Assembly: GCF_019884725.1 (NCBI RefSeq)
Contig: NZ_CP082322.1
Location: 1,550,001-1,614,000, forward strand
From: Leucobacter tenebrionis
GTDB taxonomy: Bacteria; Actinomycetota; Actinomycetes; Actinomycetales; Microbacteriaceae
DNA: 64,000 nucleotides
Reading direction: 5' to 3'
Shown: piece after piece, positions 36,391-45,639 of the stretch
How positions within the stretch are numbered: position 1 is the first letter of the stretch
How the letters are laid out: the number at the start of each line of letters is the position of its first letter
Position numbers and translations under genes: made by a program
Notes under the pieces: generated by a model
Database searches by the model: none
What the model saw: only the letters and a program-made list of their open reading frames with translations
Told to the model about the DNA's origin: nothing

Positions 36391-37241
36391 TGGGTGGCTC
36401 CGCCCTTCGAGGTGTCGGTCTTCGGACTGTCGGTCTTCGAGGTATCAGTCTTCGAGGTACCCGGTTTCGATCCCCGGGTCTGTGAAGCAGCGCCCGCCGG
36501 CTTCGAACCCCGCTTCGCGTCAGCGGTCGCCGGCTTCGAGACGAAGCCGCGATGCAGCGCGACGATGCCGAAGGTGAGGTTGCGGTACGCAACCCGCTCG
36601 AACCCGGCCCCGCGCATCCAGCGGCAGAGCTCATCCTGATCCGGCCACGCCTCGATCGAATCGTTGAGGTAGCGGTACGCCTCGGCCGCCTCGCGGTTGA
36701 TGAGCCCCGCGATGCGCGGCAGCACGTGACGGCCGTACAGCTGATAGGGGCGGCGGATCAGCGTCGAAGGCGGCGTCGAGAACTCCGCGATCACGACCCG
36801 GCCGCCGGGCTTCACGACGCGGTGCATCTCGGCGAGCGCCTTGCGCGGATCGCTCACGTTGCGCAGCCCGTAGGAGATGGTGGCGGCGTCGAAGCTGTCG
36901 TCTTCGAAGGGCAGCTGCGTCGCATCGGCCCAGACGAAGTCGATCAGCTCGTTGCCCGCGTGCCGCTTGCGCCCCTCCGCCAGCATGCCCTCCGAGAAGT
37001 CGGCGGCGGTCACGTGGGCGCCGTGCGCCGCGAGGGCGGCCGACGAGGTGCCGGTGCCCGCCGCGAGGTCGAGGATCCGCATGCCCTTGCGCGGTGCGAC
37101 CGCTCGCGTGGTGGCGATGCGCCACAGGCGATCGTTGCCCACGGTCAGCACGTCGTTGATCAGATCGTAGCGAGGGGACACCTCGTCGAACATGGTGGAA
37201 ACGTCGGCGGCGCGCTTGGTCTCGGTGTCGGGTCGGGTCAC
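36387..37241 (-). CDS. menG: Demethylmenaquinone methyltransferase
   Basis: A 284-residue UbiE/MenG methyltransferase that adds the final ring methyl group of menaquinone. The SAM motif is ILDLAAGTGTSSAALA, and FVWADATQLPFEDDSFD and VVKPGGRVVIAEFS are family signatures. The C-terminal 40 or so residues are an extra low-complexity tail of repeated S-K-T-D units and are not part of the usual fold. It leads the operon with the polyprenyl synthase and fprA, and is divergent from menF. Confidence 0.93.
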   Translation of the reverse strand: MTRPDTETKRAADVSTMFDEVSPRYDLINDVLTVGNDRLWRIATTRAVAPRKGMRILDLAAGTGTSSAALAAHGAHVTAADFSEGMLAEGRKRHAGNELIDFVWADATQLPFEDDSFDAATISYGLRNVSDPRKALAEMHRVVKPGGRVVIAEFSTPPSTLIRRPYQLYGRHVLPRIAGLINREAAEAYRYLNDSIEAWPDQDELCRWMRGAGFERVAYRNLTFGIVALHRGFVSKPATADAKRGSKPAGAASQTRGSKPGTSKTDTSKTDSPKTDTSKGGATQ

Positions 37242-37304
37242 CCCTCCATGCTAGCTCTTCGTTCCTCAGAGCTCGCATGGCGCCCGTGGGCCGCAGCGTC
37301 CCCG

Positions 37305-37384
37305 CGCCGAGACCGACTGTTCCAGCGAAACCGAGCGTTTCAGAGGCCCTGAAACAGTGCTCGCTGAAACAGTCGGTCTCGGCG
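37305..37384. repeat. Nested inverted repeat between menG and menF
   Basis: Outer arms 37305-37328 and 37361-37384 pair over 24 bp with one mismatch; an inner hairpin (37337-37355, GTTTCAGAGGCCCTGAAAC) is nested between them. The inner 19 bp are identical to the core of the hairpin at 8954-9002. It lies in a divergent gap, so it is not a simple terminator, and may affect both promoters. Confidence 0.7.
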
Positions 37385-37461
37385 ACGGGTGGGGCGGGGT
37401 GCAGGCCAGGGAGACGGGAGCGTCGCGACGGCGCACAGGCCGAGCCGGTAGATTGGTGCGG

Positions 37462-38763
37462 GTGACGAACGAGCCCGAGGTGCCCCGGCTGCGCGCGGTG
37501 ACGCGCAGCCTCGCGGAGCCGCTGGACCTGCTCTCGCTCGCGGATCCCCGACATCCCATGCTCTGGCACCGCGACGACCGCGGCCTGGTGGGAGTCGGCG
37601 AGGTGCTCCGACTGAGCTTCCGCGGCCCGCACCGCTTCCGCGACGCCGCCGAGCACTGGCGCCGCATCGCCGAAGCGGCGGAGATCGACGATCCCGTGCG
37701 CATGCCGGGCACGGGCCTCGTGGCGCTCGGAACGTTCGCGTTCGATGACCGCAGTGCCGCCGAGAGCGTACTGATCGTGCCGCGCACCATCGTCGCGCGC
37801 CACCGAGGCATCTCCTGGGTCACCGAGATCTCACCGCTCGACGAGGCACCTGCGGATCCTTCGGCACCGGCCCCTGCCGAACCGGGGCGATGGCTCGGCA
37901 CCGCATTCGAGCCGCATGATCCCGCCCAGGGCGGCACGGGTGCGGCACGCGGATCAGTCGAGGCCTACATCTCCGGCGTGCGCGAGGCGGGTCGTCGCAT
38001 CACTCGGGGCGAGGCCGAGAAGATCGTGCTCTCCCGGCAGGTGGAGGGGCGGATCGACGCGGACGCCGATCTGCGGGTGCCGTTGCGGCGCCTCGCCGAG
38101 CACTACCTCGACTGCTGGACGTTCGCGGTCGACGGCCTCGTGGGCGCGAGCCCCGAGACGCTGATCCGCTCGACGGGCGGCGCGGTGTCGGCACGCGTGC
38201 TCGCCGGCACTCGGGCCCGGCACCCCGAGGACCCGCAGCGCGACGCCCGCGCCCGCGCAGAGTTGCTGACGAGCGCCAAGGAGCAGCACGAGCACGCCTT
38301 CGCGGTGCAGAGCGTGGTCACGGCGCTTTCGCCGCACGTGCGGGATCTGAGCACCAGCGAGGAGCCCTTCCCGCTGCGCCTGCCCAACGTCTGGCATCTC
38401 GCGACCGACCTCGGTGCCGCACTCGACGAGCGCAGCTCCGCGATCGAGCTGGTCGGCGCGCTGCACCCGACCGCCGCCGTCGCGGGCACGCCGACCTCGG
38501 CCGCCGTGGCATTCATCGCCGAACTCGAACCGTTCGATCGGGGGCGCTACTCGGGAGCCGTCGGCTGGATCGACGCGGCCGGCGACGGCGAGTGGGTGAT
38601 CGCGCTGCGCTGCGCGCAGCTCGAAGACGCCGAGGACGGGTCGGGATCGCGGGCCGTGATCGCGAGCGCCGGCGGCGGGATCGTGGCCGGATCCGATCCC
38701 GAGCACGAACTCGGCGAGACGGTGTCGAAGCTGCGCCCCATCACCGAGGCGTTCGCCGCGTAG
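37462..38763 (+). CDS. menF: Isochorismate synthase
   Basis: A 433-residue chorismate-binding enzyme started at the GTG at 37462 (MTNEPEVPRLRAV after translation); upstream frame sequence runs into the inverted repeat. The C-terminal half contains the conserved EKIVLSRQVEG, VGASPETLIR, LAGTRAR and HPTAAVAGTPT motifs of the family. It catalyses the first committed step of menaquinone synthesis, chorismate to isochorismate. It is divergent from menG and convergent with ppk2. Confidence 0.93.
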   Translation: MTNEPEVPRLRAVTRSLAEPLDLLSLADPRHPMLWHRDDRGLVGVGEVLRLSFRGPHRFRDAAEHWRRIAEAAEIDDPVRMPGTGLVALGTFAFDDRSAAESVLIVPRTIVARHRGISWVTEISPLDEAPADPSAPAPAEPGRWLGTAFEPHDPAQGGTGAARGSVEAYISGVREAGRRITRGEAEKIVLSRQVEGRIDADADLRVPLRRLAEHYLDCWTFAVDGLVGASPETLIRSTGGAVSARVLAGTRARHPEDPQRDARARAELLTSAKEQHEHAFAVQSVVTALSPHVRDLSTSEEPFPLRLPNVWHLATDLGAALDERSSAIELVGALHPTAAVAGTPTSAAVAFIAELEPFDRGRYSGAVGWIDAAGDGEWVIALRCAQLEDAEDGSGSRAVIASAGGGIVAGSDPEHELGETVSKLRPITEAFAA

Positions 38764-38780
38764 CGGGAGCCCGCGGGGTC

Positions 38781-38806
38781 GCCCGCTGAGCCTGTCGAAG
38801 GGGCGG
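38781..38806. repeat. Interspersed GCCTGTCGAAGGGG-type element
   Basis: GCTGAGCCTGTCGAAGGGGC lies in the 57-bp gap between the convergent menF and ppk2 genes. It matches the dispersed GAGCCTGTCGAAGGG element I recognise from many high-GC genomes; related copies are in menE (45869-45890) and at 49805-49850. Confidence 0.6.
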
Positions 38807-38820
38807 ACGGAGCCCGCGAC

Positions 38821-39690
38821 TCAGGGCCAGCTCAGATCGGACGTCCGTTCGATGCGGGATCGCTCGACCGCCACATCGAAGTCGGCCTCGGGCCACTGCG
38901 GGTCGATCCGCTGCAGCTCCGAGATCACGATGCGCTGCACGGCCGCCCGCGCGTACCACTTGGCATTCGCGGGCACCACGTACCAGGGTGCGTGCTCGGC
39001 GGCGGTTCGCTCGATCGCGATGCTGAACGCCTCCATGTACTCGGCCCAGAGCTCGCGCTCGTCGACGTCGCCCGGGTTGTACTTCCAGTGCTTCTCGGGG
39101 TCGTCGAGGCGGGAGAGCAGGCGCTCGGCCTGCTCCTCGGGCGAGATGTGCAGCATGATCTTGACGACGCGCACGCCGTCCTCCGCCAATCGGCGCTCGA
39201 AGTCCACGATCGCTCCGTAGCGACGCTCGATCTCCTCGGGCGGGGCGAAACCGCGCACCCGCTGGATCAGCACGTCCTCGTAGTGCGAACGGTCGAACAC
39301 GCCGATCATCCCCGGCGTCGGAACCCGAGGCTCGACTCGCCACAGGAAATCGTGCGCCCGTTCCTCCTCGGTCGGCGCCTTGAACGCCGAGAGCGCGAGA
39401 CCGTACGGTTCGACCTGGCTGAAGACATGGTTGACGATCCCGCCCTTGCCCGCGGCGTCCATGGCCTGCAGCACCACGAGCAGGCGGTCCGGAGCCCCGA
39501 GCCGGCTCTGCGCGAAGAGCTTCTCCTGCAGGCCGCGCAGCTCCTGCGCCGCGCGAGCCAGCTCGGCGGCGCCCTCGGCCTTGCGGGCCGCGGTGCCCGG
39601 TTTCGCGTCGGGGTCCACCGCGCGCAGGTCGAAGCCGGCGCCGACCCGCAGCAGGCGGGACGGATCCTCGATCCAGAATTCGCTGGGCAT
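38821..39690 (-). CDS. ppk2: Polyphosphate kinase 2 family protein
   Basis: A 289-residue PPK2-fold kinase. Walker A is QAMDAAGKGG and Walker B GVFDRSHYEDVL, with a lid region containing RRYGAIVDFERRLAEDG. PPK2 enzymes transfer phosphate between polyphosphate and nucleotides; class I (ADP/GDP) versus class II or III (AMP) cannot be decided by eye, although the single-domain length fits class I or III. It lies alone and leftward between menF and menD. Confidence 0.9.
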   Translation of the reverse strand: MPSEFWIEDPSRLLRVGAGFDLRAVDPDAKPGTAARKAEGAAELARAAQELRGLQEKLFAQSRLGAPDRLLVVLQAMDAAGKGGIVNHVFSQVEPYGLALSAFKAPTEEERAHDFLWRVEPRVPTPGMIGVFDRSHYEDVLIQRVRGFAPPEEIERRYGAIVDFERRLAEDGVRVVKIMLHISPEEQAERLLSRLDDPEKHWKYNPGDVDERELWAEYMEAFSIAIERTAAEHAPWYVVPANAKWYARAAVQRIVISELQRIDPQWPEADFDVAVERSRIERTSDLSWP

Positions 39691-39771
39691 GCCGTTCCCT
39701 CCGTCGGTCTCTCACCAACTGTAGGGTAGTCCGCCCCGAAAGATCGATGCCTGCTGCAGCCGTTGCGGGCC

Positions 39772-41595
39772 CTACCCCGCGAGCGGCACCTCGACGAGGG
39801 TCGGTCCCGCGACGGGCTCCGTGAGCAGTCTCTCGAGCTCGCCGCGGTTGACCACGCTCCGGTACTCCCACCCGTAAGCACCGGCGAGCGACTCGAGATC
39901 GACGCGCTGCGGGGTGCGCATCACGCGGGCGAAGTGCTCGGGATCGGAGGCCCCCGCGACCTCGAGCCCGTCGAAGATCGTTCCGCCGCCGTCGTTGCCG
40001 ACGAACAGCTGGATCCGCGGGTGCTCCTCGCCCTCGGGCAGCAGCAGCGAGCCGGCGTCGTGGAGCAGAGCGAGGTCGCCGATGAGTACCCGGGTAGTAC
40101 CCGCGGCGCGCGCCGGGTCGTCGTCGCCCTGGCTCGCAGCGGCGATCCCGAGTGCGGTCGCGATCGTTCCGTCGATACCGGCGAGCCCTCGATTCGCGTG
40201 CACGTCGACGCGGCGCGGCGCGGCGAGCCCGTCGAGCACCCGCACCAGCCGCGAGGCCGCGACCACCAGGCGGTCGTGCGGCCAGGTCGCGCGCCAGACG
40301 CTCTCGACGAGCAGATCGCGCGAGACCGGCTCGCGCATCACCGCGACCTCGGCGCGCGCGTAGGCGCTGCGCTCCTTGTAGCCCGTCGCGAGGGCGGCGT
40401 CGAGGTCGGGTTCGTGCACCGTGGTGCGCTCGCGCAGCAGCTCTCGGTCTGCGACGACCCAGGCCCCGAGCCAGCGCCGCAGCGCCCGAGGCTCGTGATC
40501 CTCGGCCACGACGGCCGCCCTCACGACGCGAGCATCGCGGCCCGGGTCGTAGTGCTCGGCGAGGGGGTGAGGATCGACCACGACCACCTCGACGTCGTCG
40601 CGGCGCAGCAGTGCCGGCACCTGCCGGGTGAGCGTGGGGTGCCCGAACACGATGGCCTGCTCGACGAGTTCGCCGAGCGGCGGACCGTCGGATCGCGGCG
40701 CGTCGAGCAGCGTCGCGTAACCCGAGATCGCCTCCCGCCCGAAACGCACTCCGCTCACGACCTCGGCGAGCAGCGGCAGACCTGCCGCGTGGGCGAACGC
40801 CTCGGCCTCGAGACCGGCGCCCTCGCCCGCGATGACCACGGCGAGGGCGTCACCGCGGTGCACGTGGGTGTCGCTGCCAGGACCGCGAGCACTATCCGGA
40901 CCGGGATCGCCGCCCGAGCCGGCATCGCGTCGGCGCTCCGCGCGATCCGCCCGAGCTTTCGCCCCCTCCTCGGCCGCGGCGGCGAACCCGCGGCCGATCA
41001 TCGCCTCGAACCCCCGGGTGCCCGACAGCGGCTCGCGGAACGCGAGATTGAGCTGCACCGGCCCCGCCGGAGCCGCGCCGGGCTCTCCGAGGGCCGCATT
41101 CAGCGCGCGGCGGGCGAGAGCTGCGGGATCCCGATCCGGATCCCGGGCGAGATCTCCGTCCGCACCGAACTCGGGCGAGGCAACATCGAGCGCGAGACGG
41201 GCGGCAGCCCCGAGGAGCCCCGCCTGACGGGTGGTCTGGTTGCTGCGGATACCGCGCAGTTCATCCGGCCGGTCTGCGGTGAGGAGCAGCAGCGGAACCC
41301 GCGACTCATGAGCCTCGAGCGCGGCCGGGAGCAGGTTCGCGACCGCCGTGCCGCTCGTCACGATCACGGGGGCCGGCAGACCGGTTTCACATGCAACCCC
41401 GAGCGCGAAGAACGCGGCGGAGCGCTCGTCGAGACGCACGTGCAAGCGGATCGCCTCGGCCTGCTCCGCTGCTGCAGCGGCGAGCGCGAGCGCCTGAGAA
41501 CGCGATCCCGGGCACACGACGACGTCTCGCACGCCGCGGCGGATCAGCTCGCCGAGCAGCTCGACCGCGAAGACCGAGGAGGGTGCCGCGCTCAC
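39772..41595 (-). CDS. menD: SEPHCHC synthase (menaquinone pathway)
   Basis: A 607-residue thiamine-diphosphate enzyme that joins isochorismate with 2-oxoglutarate. The start is the GTG at 41595, overlapping the stop of the upstream PLDc_N gene (GTGA); the longer open frame upstream is a shadow. The N-terminal block DVVVCPGSRSQALALAAA and the C-terminal ThDP-binding sequence GNDGGGTIFDGLE are clear, and FADQP-type motifs are replaced by family-specific ones. It is coupled to the small membrane protein gene before it. Confidence 0.92.
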   Translation of the reverse strand: MSAAPSSVFAVELLGELIRRGVRDVVVCPGSRSQALALAAAAAEQAEAIRLHVRLDERSAAFFALGVACETGLPAPVIVTSGTAVANLLPAALEAHESRVPLLLLTADRPDELRGIRSNQTTRQAGLLGAAARLALDVASPEFGADGDLARDPDRDPAALARRALNAALGEPGAAPAGPVQLNLAFREPLSGTRGFEAMIGRGFAAAAEEGAKARADRAERRRDAGSGGDPGPDSARGPGSDTHVHRGDALAVVIAGEGAGLEAEAFAHAAGLPLLAEVVSGVRFGREAISGYATLLDAPRSDGPPLGELVEQAIVFGHPTLTRQVPALLRRDDVEVVVVDPHPLAEHYDPGRDARVVRAAVVAEDHEPRALRRWLGAWVVADRELLRERTTVHEPDLDAALATGYKERSAYARAEVAVMREPVSRDLLVESVWRATWPHDRLVVAASRLVRVLDGLAAPRRVDVHANRGLAGIDGTIATALGIAAASQGDDDPARAAGTTRVLIGDLALLHDAGSLLLPEGEEHPRIQLFVGNDGGGTIFDGLEVAGASDPEHFARVMRTPQRVDLESLAGAYGWEYRSVVNRGELERLLTEPVAGPTLVEVPLAG

Positions 41596-41996
41596 TTCTG
41601 AGCCGGGTCGTCGTCGGGGCCCGCCTGCTCCTCGCCCGTGGAGTCGGGATCGTTGTCGGAGCGCGGCTGATCCTCGCCCGGGAACCTCTCGTCGTCGAGT
41701 TCGCGCAGGCGCTGCTCGAGGTCGCGCATGTGCAGGTCGAGATCGTCCTTGGACATGCGGGTTCCCGAGAACCGAGGATCGTCGTCGGGAGCGACCGGGC
41801 GCTTCGCGGGCGTGGCGCCCTTGCCGATCAGGAACCAGAGCACGCCCCCGATCACGGGCAGCAGCACCACGAGCACCACCCATACGGGCTTCGAAACGCC
41901 GCGGGCGCGCGATCCGTCGGTCATCGCCGCATCGACCAGCGCATACAGCGTGAACGCGACGGCGATGACGACCCCGATAATCACGAACCGCACCAT
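41592..41996 (-). CDS. Small membrane protein with PLDc_N domain
   Basis: A 134-residue protein from the ATG at 41996 (MVRFVIIGVVIAVAFTLYAL). It has two membrane segments separated by a short basic loop, ending KPVWVVLVVLLPVIGGVLWF, the signature of the PLDc_N domain of unknown role. A hydrophilic, Asp/Glu/Arg-rich C-terminal tail follows, with weak coiled-coil character near EQRLRELDDERF. It is co-translated with menD. Confidence 0.85.
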   Translation of the reverse strand: MVRFVIIGVVIAVAFTLYALVDAAMTDGSRARGVSKPVWVVLVVLLPVIGGVLWFLIGKGATPAKRPVAPDDDPRFSGTRMSKDDLDLHMRDLEQRLRELDDERFPGEDQPRSDNDPDSTGEEQAGPDDDPAQK

Positions 41997-42105
41997 ATAC
42001 CCATCGTACCGATTCCAACTGGACCAATCCCGGCCGTCTCCCGGCCCGGTGCTCCGAAGTCCGATCCGGACCCTGCGAGATTGGATCCTGCAAGATCGAG
42101 TCCCT

Positions 42106-42173
42106 TCAAACGTGGAGTGCCGAACTGCTGCATCACCTGTCGGGGTTGCAGCAGTTCGGCACTCCGCGTTTGA
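42106..42173. repeat. 27-bp near-perfect inverted repeat
   Basis: Arms 42106-42132 and 42147-42173 pair over 27 bp with one mismatch, loop of 14 bases (core GGAGTGCCGAACTGCTGCA). It lies between two divergent genes, so it is not an ordinary terminator. Immediately beyond it is a direct repeat, AGAGGCAGATAGCGG (42173) and AGAGGCAGACAGCGG (42196). Confidence 0.7.
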
Positions 42174-42256
42174 GAGGCAGATAGCGGTCCGCTCAAGAGG
42201 CAGACAGCGGATCGGCGGCCAGGAGCGGTTCAGGCTGCCTCGGTACACTCGGGCGG

Positions 42257-42634
42257 GTGAAGACCCCCCGCTCCGCCTGGATCACCTACACCGCACTGCG
42301 TCTGCTCTTCTTCGCCGTGCCGTTCGCGCTCATCTACGTGCTGGGCCTGTCGCTGCGGTTCTCGATGATGCTCTCGGCGCTCATCGCGGCGGTGCTCGCG
42401 GCGCTCATCAGCGTGTCGCTCTCGGTGCTGCTGCTGGCGAAACCGCGCGAGGCGGCCTCGGAGAGCATCTACGAGTGGCGCAATCGGGATCGCACGGCCG
42501 ACGACATCGTCGAGGACGAGTCCGTCGACGCGGTCGAGGCAGTCGCTGACGAGGATCTCGCTGACGAGAGTGCCGAGGCGGTTCGGGATCGACCGGCAGG
42601 ATCCGAGCACATCCCTCCCACCCGCTCGGAGTGA
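42257..42634 (+). CDS. DUF4229 family small membrane protein
   Basis: A 125-residue protein beginning at GTG 42257 with two adjacent membrane segments (about residues 11-33 and 36-62, containing FFAVPFALIYVLGLSLRFS). The C-terminal half is acidic, with repeated VEDES/ADEDL units, and probably lies in the cytoplasm. DUF4229 genes commonly sit among the menaquinone genes of Microbacteriaceae and relatives; their role is unknown. Confidence 0.82.
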   Translation: MKTPRSAWITYTALRLLFFAVPFALIYVLGLSLRFSMMLSALIAAVLAALISVSLSVLLLAKPREAASESIYEWRNRDRTADDIVEDESVDAVEAVADEDLADESAEAVRDRPAGSEHIPPTRSE

Positions 42635-42671
42635 TCCGCGGCTGATCGGGATCGGGGCGGACGCCGAGCCG

Positions 42672-42729
42672 CCGAGAGGTCGAAAAGGGCTCGGGTTCTC
42701 GCGATCCGGAGCCCTTTTCGACCTCTCGG
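42672..42729. terminator. Perfect 21-bp hairpin after the DUF4229 gene
   Basis: Arms 42672-42692 and 42709-42729 (CCGAGAGGTCGAAAAGGGCTC and complement) pair perfectly. It follows a gene end and precedes the next gene in the same direction, as a terminator would. The right arm carries TTTT internally. Its stem is nearly the same as that at 51391-51448. Confidence 0.7.
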
Positions 42730-42793
42730 GGTGAGGCCCGGCCGCTGCGACCGCCGGGGCGGGAATGCCGGCGGTGCGCAGTACCGTTGAGCT

Positions 42794-44548
42794 GTGACTG
42801 AGACGACCGCGACCGCAGCACCCCGGTGGTGCTTGCTGGGGCGCGATGGGACCGGGGCAGTGACCGCCGTCGACGTGCGCGCCGATGGCACCCGCGGCGA
42901 ATCGGTGGGTCTCGCGAGCGAGGCGCTGCCCGACTTCGTCGAGGAGCGGGAGCGAGGCGGATCTGCCCCGCGCTGGGTGTGGAGCGACGCACCGAGCTGG
43001 TATCCGCAGTTGCTCGCGGCCGGGGTGCGCGTGAAGCGCTGCCACGATCTGCGGCTCGGGCACGCGATCCTGCGGCAGTCGGAGCTGGTGCGGGATCGGG
43101 GCCCACTGCTCGCCGCCCATGAGTGGGATGCCGCACCGACGGCCGAGCCGGAGGGCCCGTCGGCCGATACCGCGCTCTTCGATCTCGACGAACCCAGCGG
43201 GCCTGCCAGCACAGTGCCGCACGGCACCGCCTCCGTGAGCGCCGAGTTCGACCGGCAGCTCGAGGCGATCGCGGCGAGCACCGATCCGGGGCGCCTGCGA
43301 TTGCTGCTCGCCGCAGAATCGGCCGGCGCGCTCGTCGCGGTCGAACTACGGGCGGCGGGCGTGCCGTGGGATGCCGCCGAGCACGATCGCCTGCTCACCG
43401 AGGCCCTCGGCCCGCGGCCGCCGGGCGACTTCAAGCCCGCGAAGATGCAGGCCGTGGCCGACGAGGTGCGCGCGGCGCTCGGGGATCGCGAGGCGAGCCT
43501 CGATTCTCCGCCGAGGCTGCTTCGCGCCCTGAGGCGGGCGGGCATCGACGCCGGTTCGACCTCGCGCTGGGAACTCGCGGAGTTCGAGCACCCCGCGATC
43601 GAACCGCTGCTGCGCTACAAGAAGCTGTCGCGGCTGCTGAACGCGAACGGCTGGAGCTGGATCGACGAGTGGGTGCACGAGGGCCGGTACCGCCCCGTGT
43701 ACGTGCCGGGAGGGGTGGTCACCGGCCGGTGGGCGTCGAGCGGCGGGGGCGCGCTGCAGCTGCCCCGCGCGCTGCGTCCGGCGCTCAGGGCCGACCCGGG
43801 CTGGATGCTCGTCTCGGCCGACGTCGCGCAGCTCGAGCCTCGGGTACTCGCGGCCATGGCCGGAGACCGCGCGATGGCCGCGGCCGGATACGGGAAGGAT
43901 CTCTACTCGGGCCTCATGGAGAGCGGCATCGTCGCCACCAGGCAGGAGGCGAAGATCGCCGTGCTCGGGGCGATGTACGGCTCCACGACCGGCGACAGCG
44001 GCCGCCTGGTGCCCCGGCTGAGACAGGGGTTTCCCGCCGCCATGCGGCTCGTGGATCGCGCCGCCGAGGTCGGTGAGCAGGGCGGTATCGTGTCGACCTG
44101 GCTCGGCCGGTCCTCCCCCGCGCCGAGCTCCGAGTGGGCGGAACTGCAATCGCGCGCGAGCCTTCCCGGGGCCACCTCGCGCGACGAGGGCGCAGCGCGG
44201 CGCGCGGCCCGCGAGTTCGGCAGGTTCACCCGCAACTTCGTGGTCCAGGGCACCGCAGCCGAGTGGGCTCTGGCCTGGCTGGCCGAACTGCGCCTGCGGC
44301 TCGCCGCGCTGCCGCTCGATGAGCGCATCGATCCCGCCTCCGCCTCCGGCCCCGCCTTCGAACGCCGCCCGCATCTCGTGTTCTTCCTGCACGACGAGGT
44401 CATCGTGCACGCGCCGGCGTCTCAGGCCGAAACCGCCGCTGACGCGGTCCGAGCTTCGGCCGAGGCTGCGGGGCGACTGCTCTTCGGCGGCGCCCCGGTC
44501 GACTTCCCGCTCGATGTGCGCATCTCCGAGCGGGCGACGAAGGAGTGA
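42794..44548 (+). CDS. Family A DNA polymerase with degenerate exonuclease-like N-terminus
   Basis: A 584-residue protein, shorter than PolI and without a 5'-nuclease domain. The C-terminal polymerase motifs are recognisable: motif A as ADVAQLEPRVLAAMAGD, motif B as AKIAVLGAMYGS, and motif C as FLHDEVIVHA, plus RYRPVYVPGGVVTGRWASSG. The N-terminal 250 residues correspond loosely to a 3'-5' exonuclease-like region, as in actinobacterial proteins annotated as bifunctional exonuclease/polymerase. Its job (repair or accessory replication) is not known. It stands alone among the men genes. Confidence 0.85.
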   Translation: MTETTATAAPRWCLLGRDGTGAVTAVDVRADGTRGESVGLASEALPDFVEERERGGSAPRWVWSDAPSWYPQLLAAGVRVKRCHDLRLGHAILRQSELVRDRGPLLAAHEWDAAPTAEPEGPSADTALFDLDEPSGPASTVPHGTASVSAEFDRQLEAIAASTDPGRLRLLLAAESAGALVAVELRAAGVPWDAAEHDRLLTEALGPRPPGDFKPAKMQAVADEVRAALGDREASLDSPPRLLRALRRAGIDAGSTSRWELAEFEHPAIEPLLRYKKLSRLLNANGWSWIDEWVHEGRYRPVYVPGGVVTGRWASSGGGALQLPRALRPALRADPGWMLVSADVAQLEPRVLAAMAGDRAMAAAGYGKDLYSGLMESGIVATRQEAKIAVLGAMYGSTTGDSGRLVPRLRQGFPAAMRLVDRAAEVGEQGGIVSTWLGRSSPAPSSEWAELQSRASLPGATSRDEGAARRAAREFGRFTRNFVVQGTAAEWALAWLAELRLRLAALPLDERIDPASASGPAFERRPHLVFFLHDEVIVHAPASQAETAADAVRASAEAAGRLLFGGAPVDFPLDVRISERATKE

Positions 44549-44600
44549 CCCCCGCAGTGCCGGGCTTCACCCGGGGAGGGCCCGCCGAGCCGGCCACGAC

Positions 44601-44666
44601 TTCGGAGCTCACCCGTATCTCGGATGAGAACCCGCGGATCGATCCGAAAGACGGGTGAGCTCCGAA
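44601..44666. terminator. Hairpin between convergent polymerase and menA genes
   Basis: Arms 44601-44616 and 44651-44666 (TTCGGAGCTCACCCGT and complement) are perfect over 16 bp with a 34-bp loop. It lies between the ends of two convergent genes and could terminate both. Confidence 0.65.
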
Positions 44667-44685
44667 TAGCGGGACGGCGCCCCGG

Positions 44686-45639
44686 CTAGAACGCGAAGGC
44701 GATACCGACGAGCACTCCGTAGGCGAGCGCGGCGAGGCTGGTGAGCTGCAGCACGAGGATCAGCTCGCGCGGCGTCTTCGCGGTGATGACGATGAGCACG
44801 CAGGGCGCCACGATCAGCAGCACGAACCACACGAGCACCATGCCGGGGTTCACGAGCCCGTACAGCGCCGGCACCGCGAACGGCAGCAGCACGCACACGA
44901 TGTAGAGAGCGCGCGAGGCGCGATCCCCCATCCTCACCGCGAGCGTCTTCTTGCCCGCGAGGCGGTCCGTGGGGATGTCTCGCAGGTTGTTGACGACGAG
45001 CACGGCGACCGCGAAGAACCCGACCGCGGCACCGGTCACCCAGGCCTCCTGGGTCTCGATCTCCGTCTGCAGGTAGACCGTGCCGACGGTCGCGACAAGC
45101 CCGAAGAAGATGAACACCATCACCTCGCCCAGGCCGGCGTACCCGTAGGGGCGCCTGCCGCCCGTGTAGAACCAGGCGGCGATGATCGCGAGCACTCCGA
45201 GCGCGAGGAACCACCAGCGTCCGCTCATGACCACGGCCACGAGCCCAGCCACGGCGGCGAGCGCGAAGAACACGAGGGCGGTCGCGAGCACCTTCTTGGG
45301 GTTCACGAGGCCGGAACCCGTGAGCCGGGCCGGTCCGACCCTGAACTCGTCGGTACCGCGAATGCCGTCGGAGTAGTCGTTGGCGTAGTTGACGCCGATC
45401 TGCAGGAAGACGGCGACCGCGAGCGCGAGCAGTGCGAGCGGCAGCGAGAAGCCCTGCACCATATGCGCGATCCCGGATCCGGCGGCGACCGGGGCGACCG
45501 CGAGCGGCAGCGTGCGCAGGCGCGCTCCGCCGACCCAGCTGCGCCAGGTGATCCTCGGCGTCTCACCGGCCTGGACTTGCCGCTCGGCCGCGGCCCGCAC
45601 GGCCGGGTTGCCTGACCTGCGCCGATCCTTCGCGCTCAC
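44686..45639 (-). CDS. menA: 1,4-dihydroxy-2-naphthoate polyprenyltransferase
   Basis: A 317-residue UbiA-type membrane prenyltransferase with about nine membrane segments. The start is the GTG at 45639, which overlaps the menE stop (GTGA). The Asp-rich motif NYANDYSDGIRGTDE (prenyl diphosphate/Mg site) and the second Asp region NNLRDIPTDRLAGK are present. It attaches the isoprenoid tail to DHNA. It follows menE and an MFS gene in one leftward unit. Confidence 0.93.
   Translation of the reverse strand: MSAKDRRRSGNPAVRAAAERQVQAGETPRITWRSWVGGARLRTLPLAVAPVAAGSGIAHMVQGFSLPLALLALAVAVFLQIGVNYANDYSDGIRGTDEFRVGPARLTGSGLVNPKKVLATALVFFALAAVAGLVAVVMSGRWWFLALGVLAIIAAWFYTGGRRPYGYAGLGEVMVFIFFGLVATVGTVYLQTEIETQEAWVTGAAVGFFAVAVLVVNNLRDIPTDRLAGKKTLAVRMGDRASRALYIVCVLLPFAVPALYGLVNPGMVLVWFVLLIVAPCVLIVITAKTPRELILVLQLTSLAALAYGVLVGIAFAF

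Noticed and set aside
39772-42093. A 773-residue version of MenD
   Set aside because: The first 166 residues are an out-of-frame read of the PLDc_N gene; the GTG at 41595 overlapping that gene's stop is the natural start.
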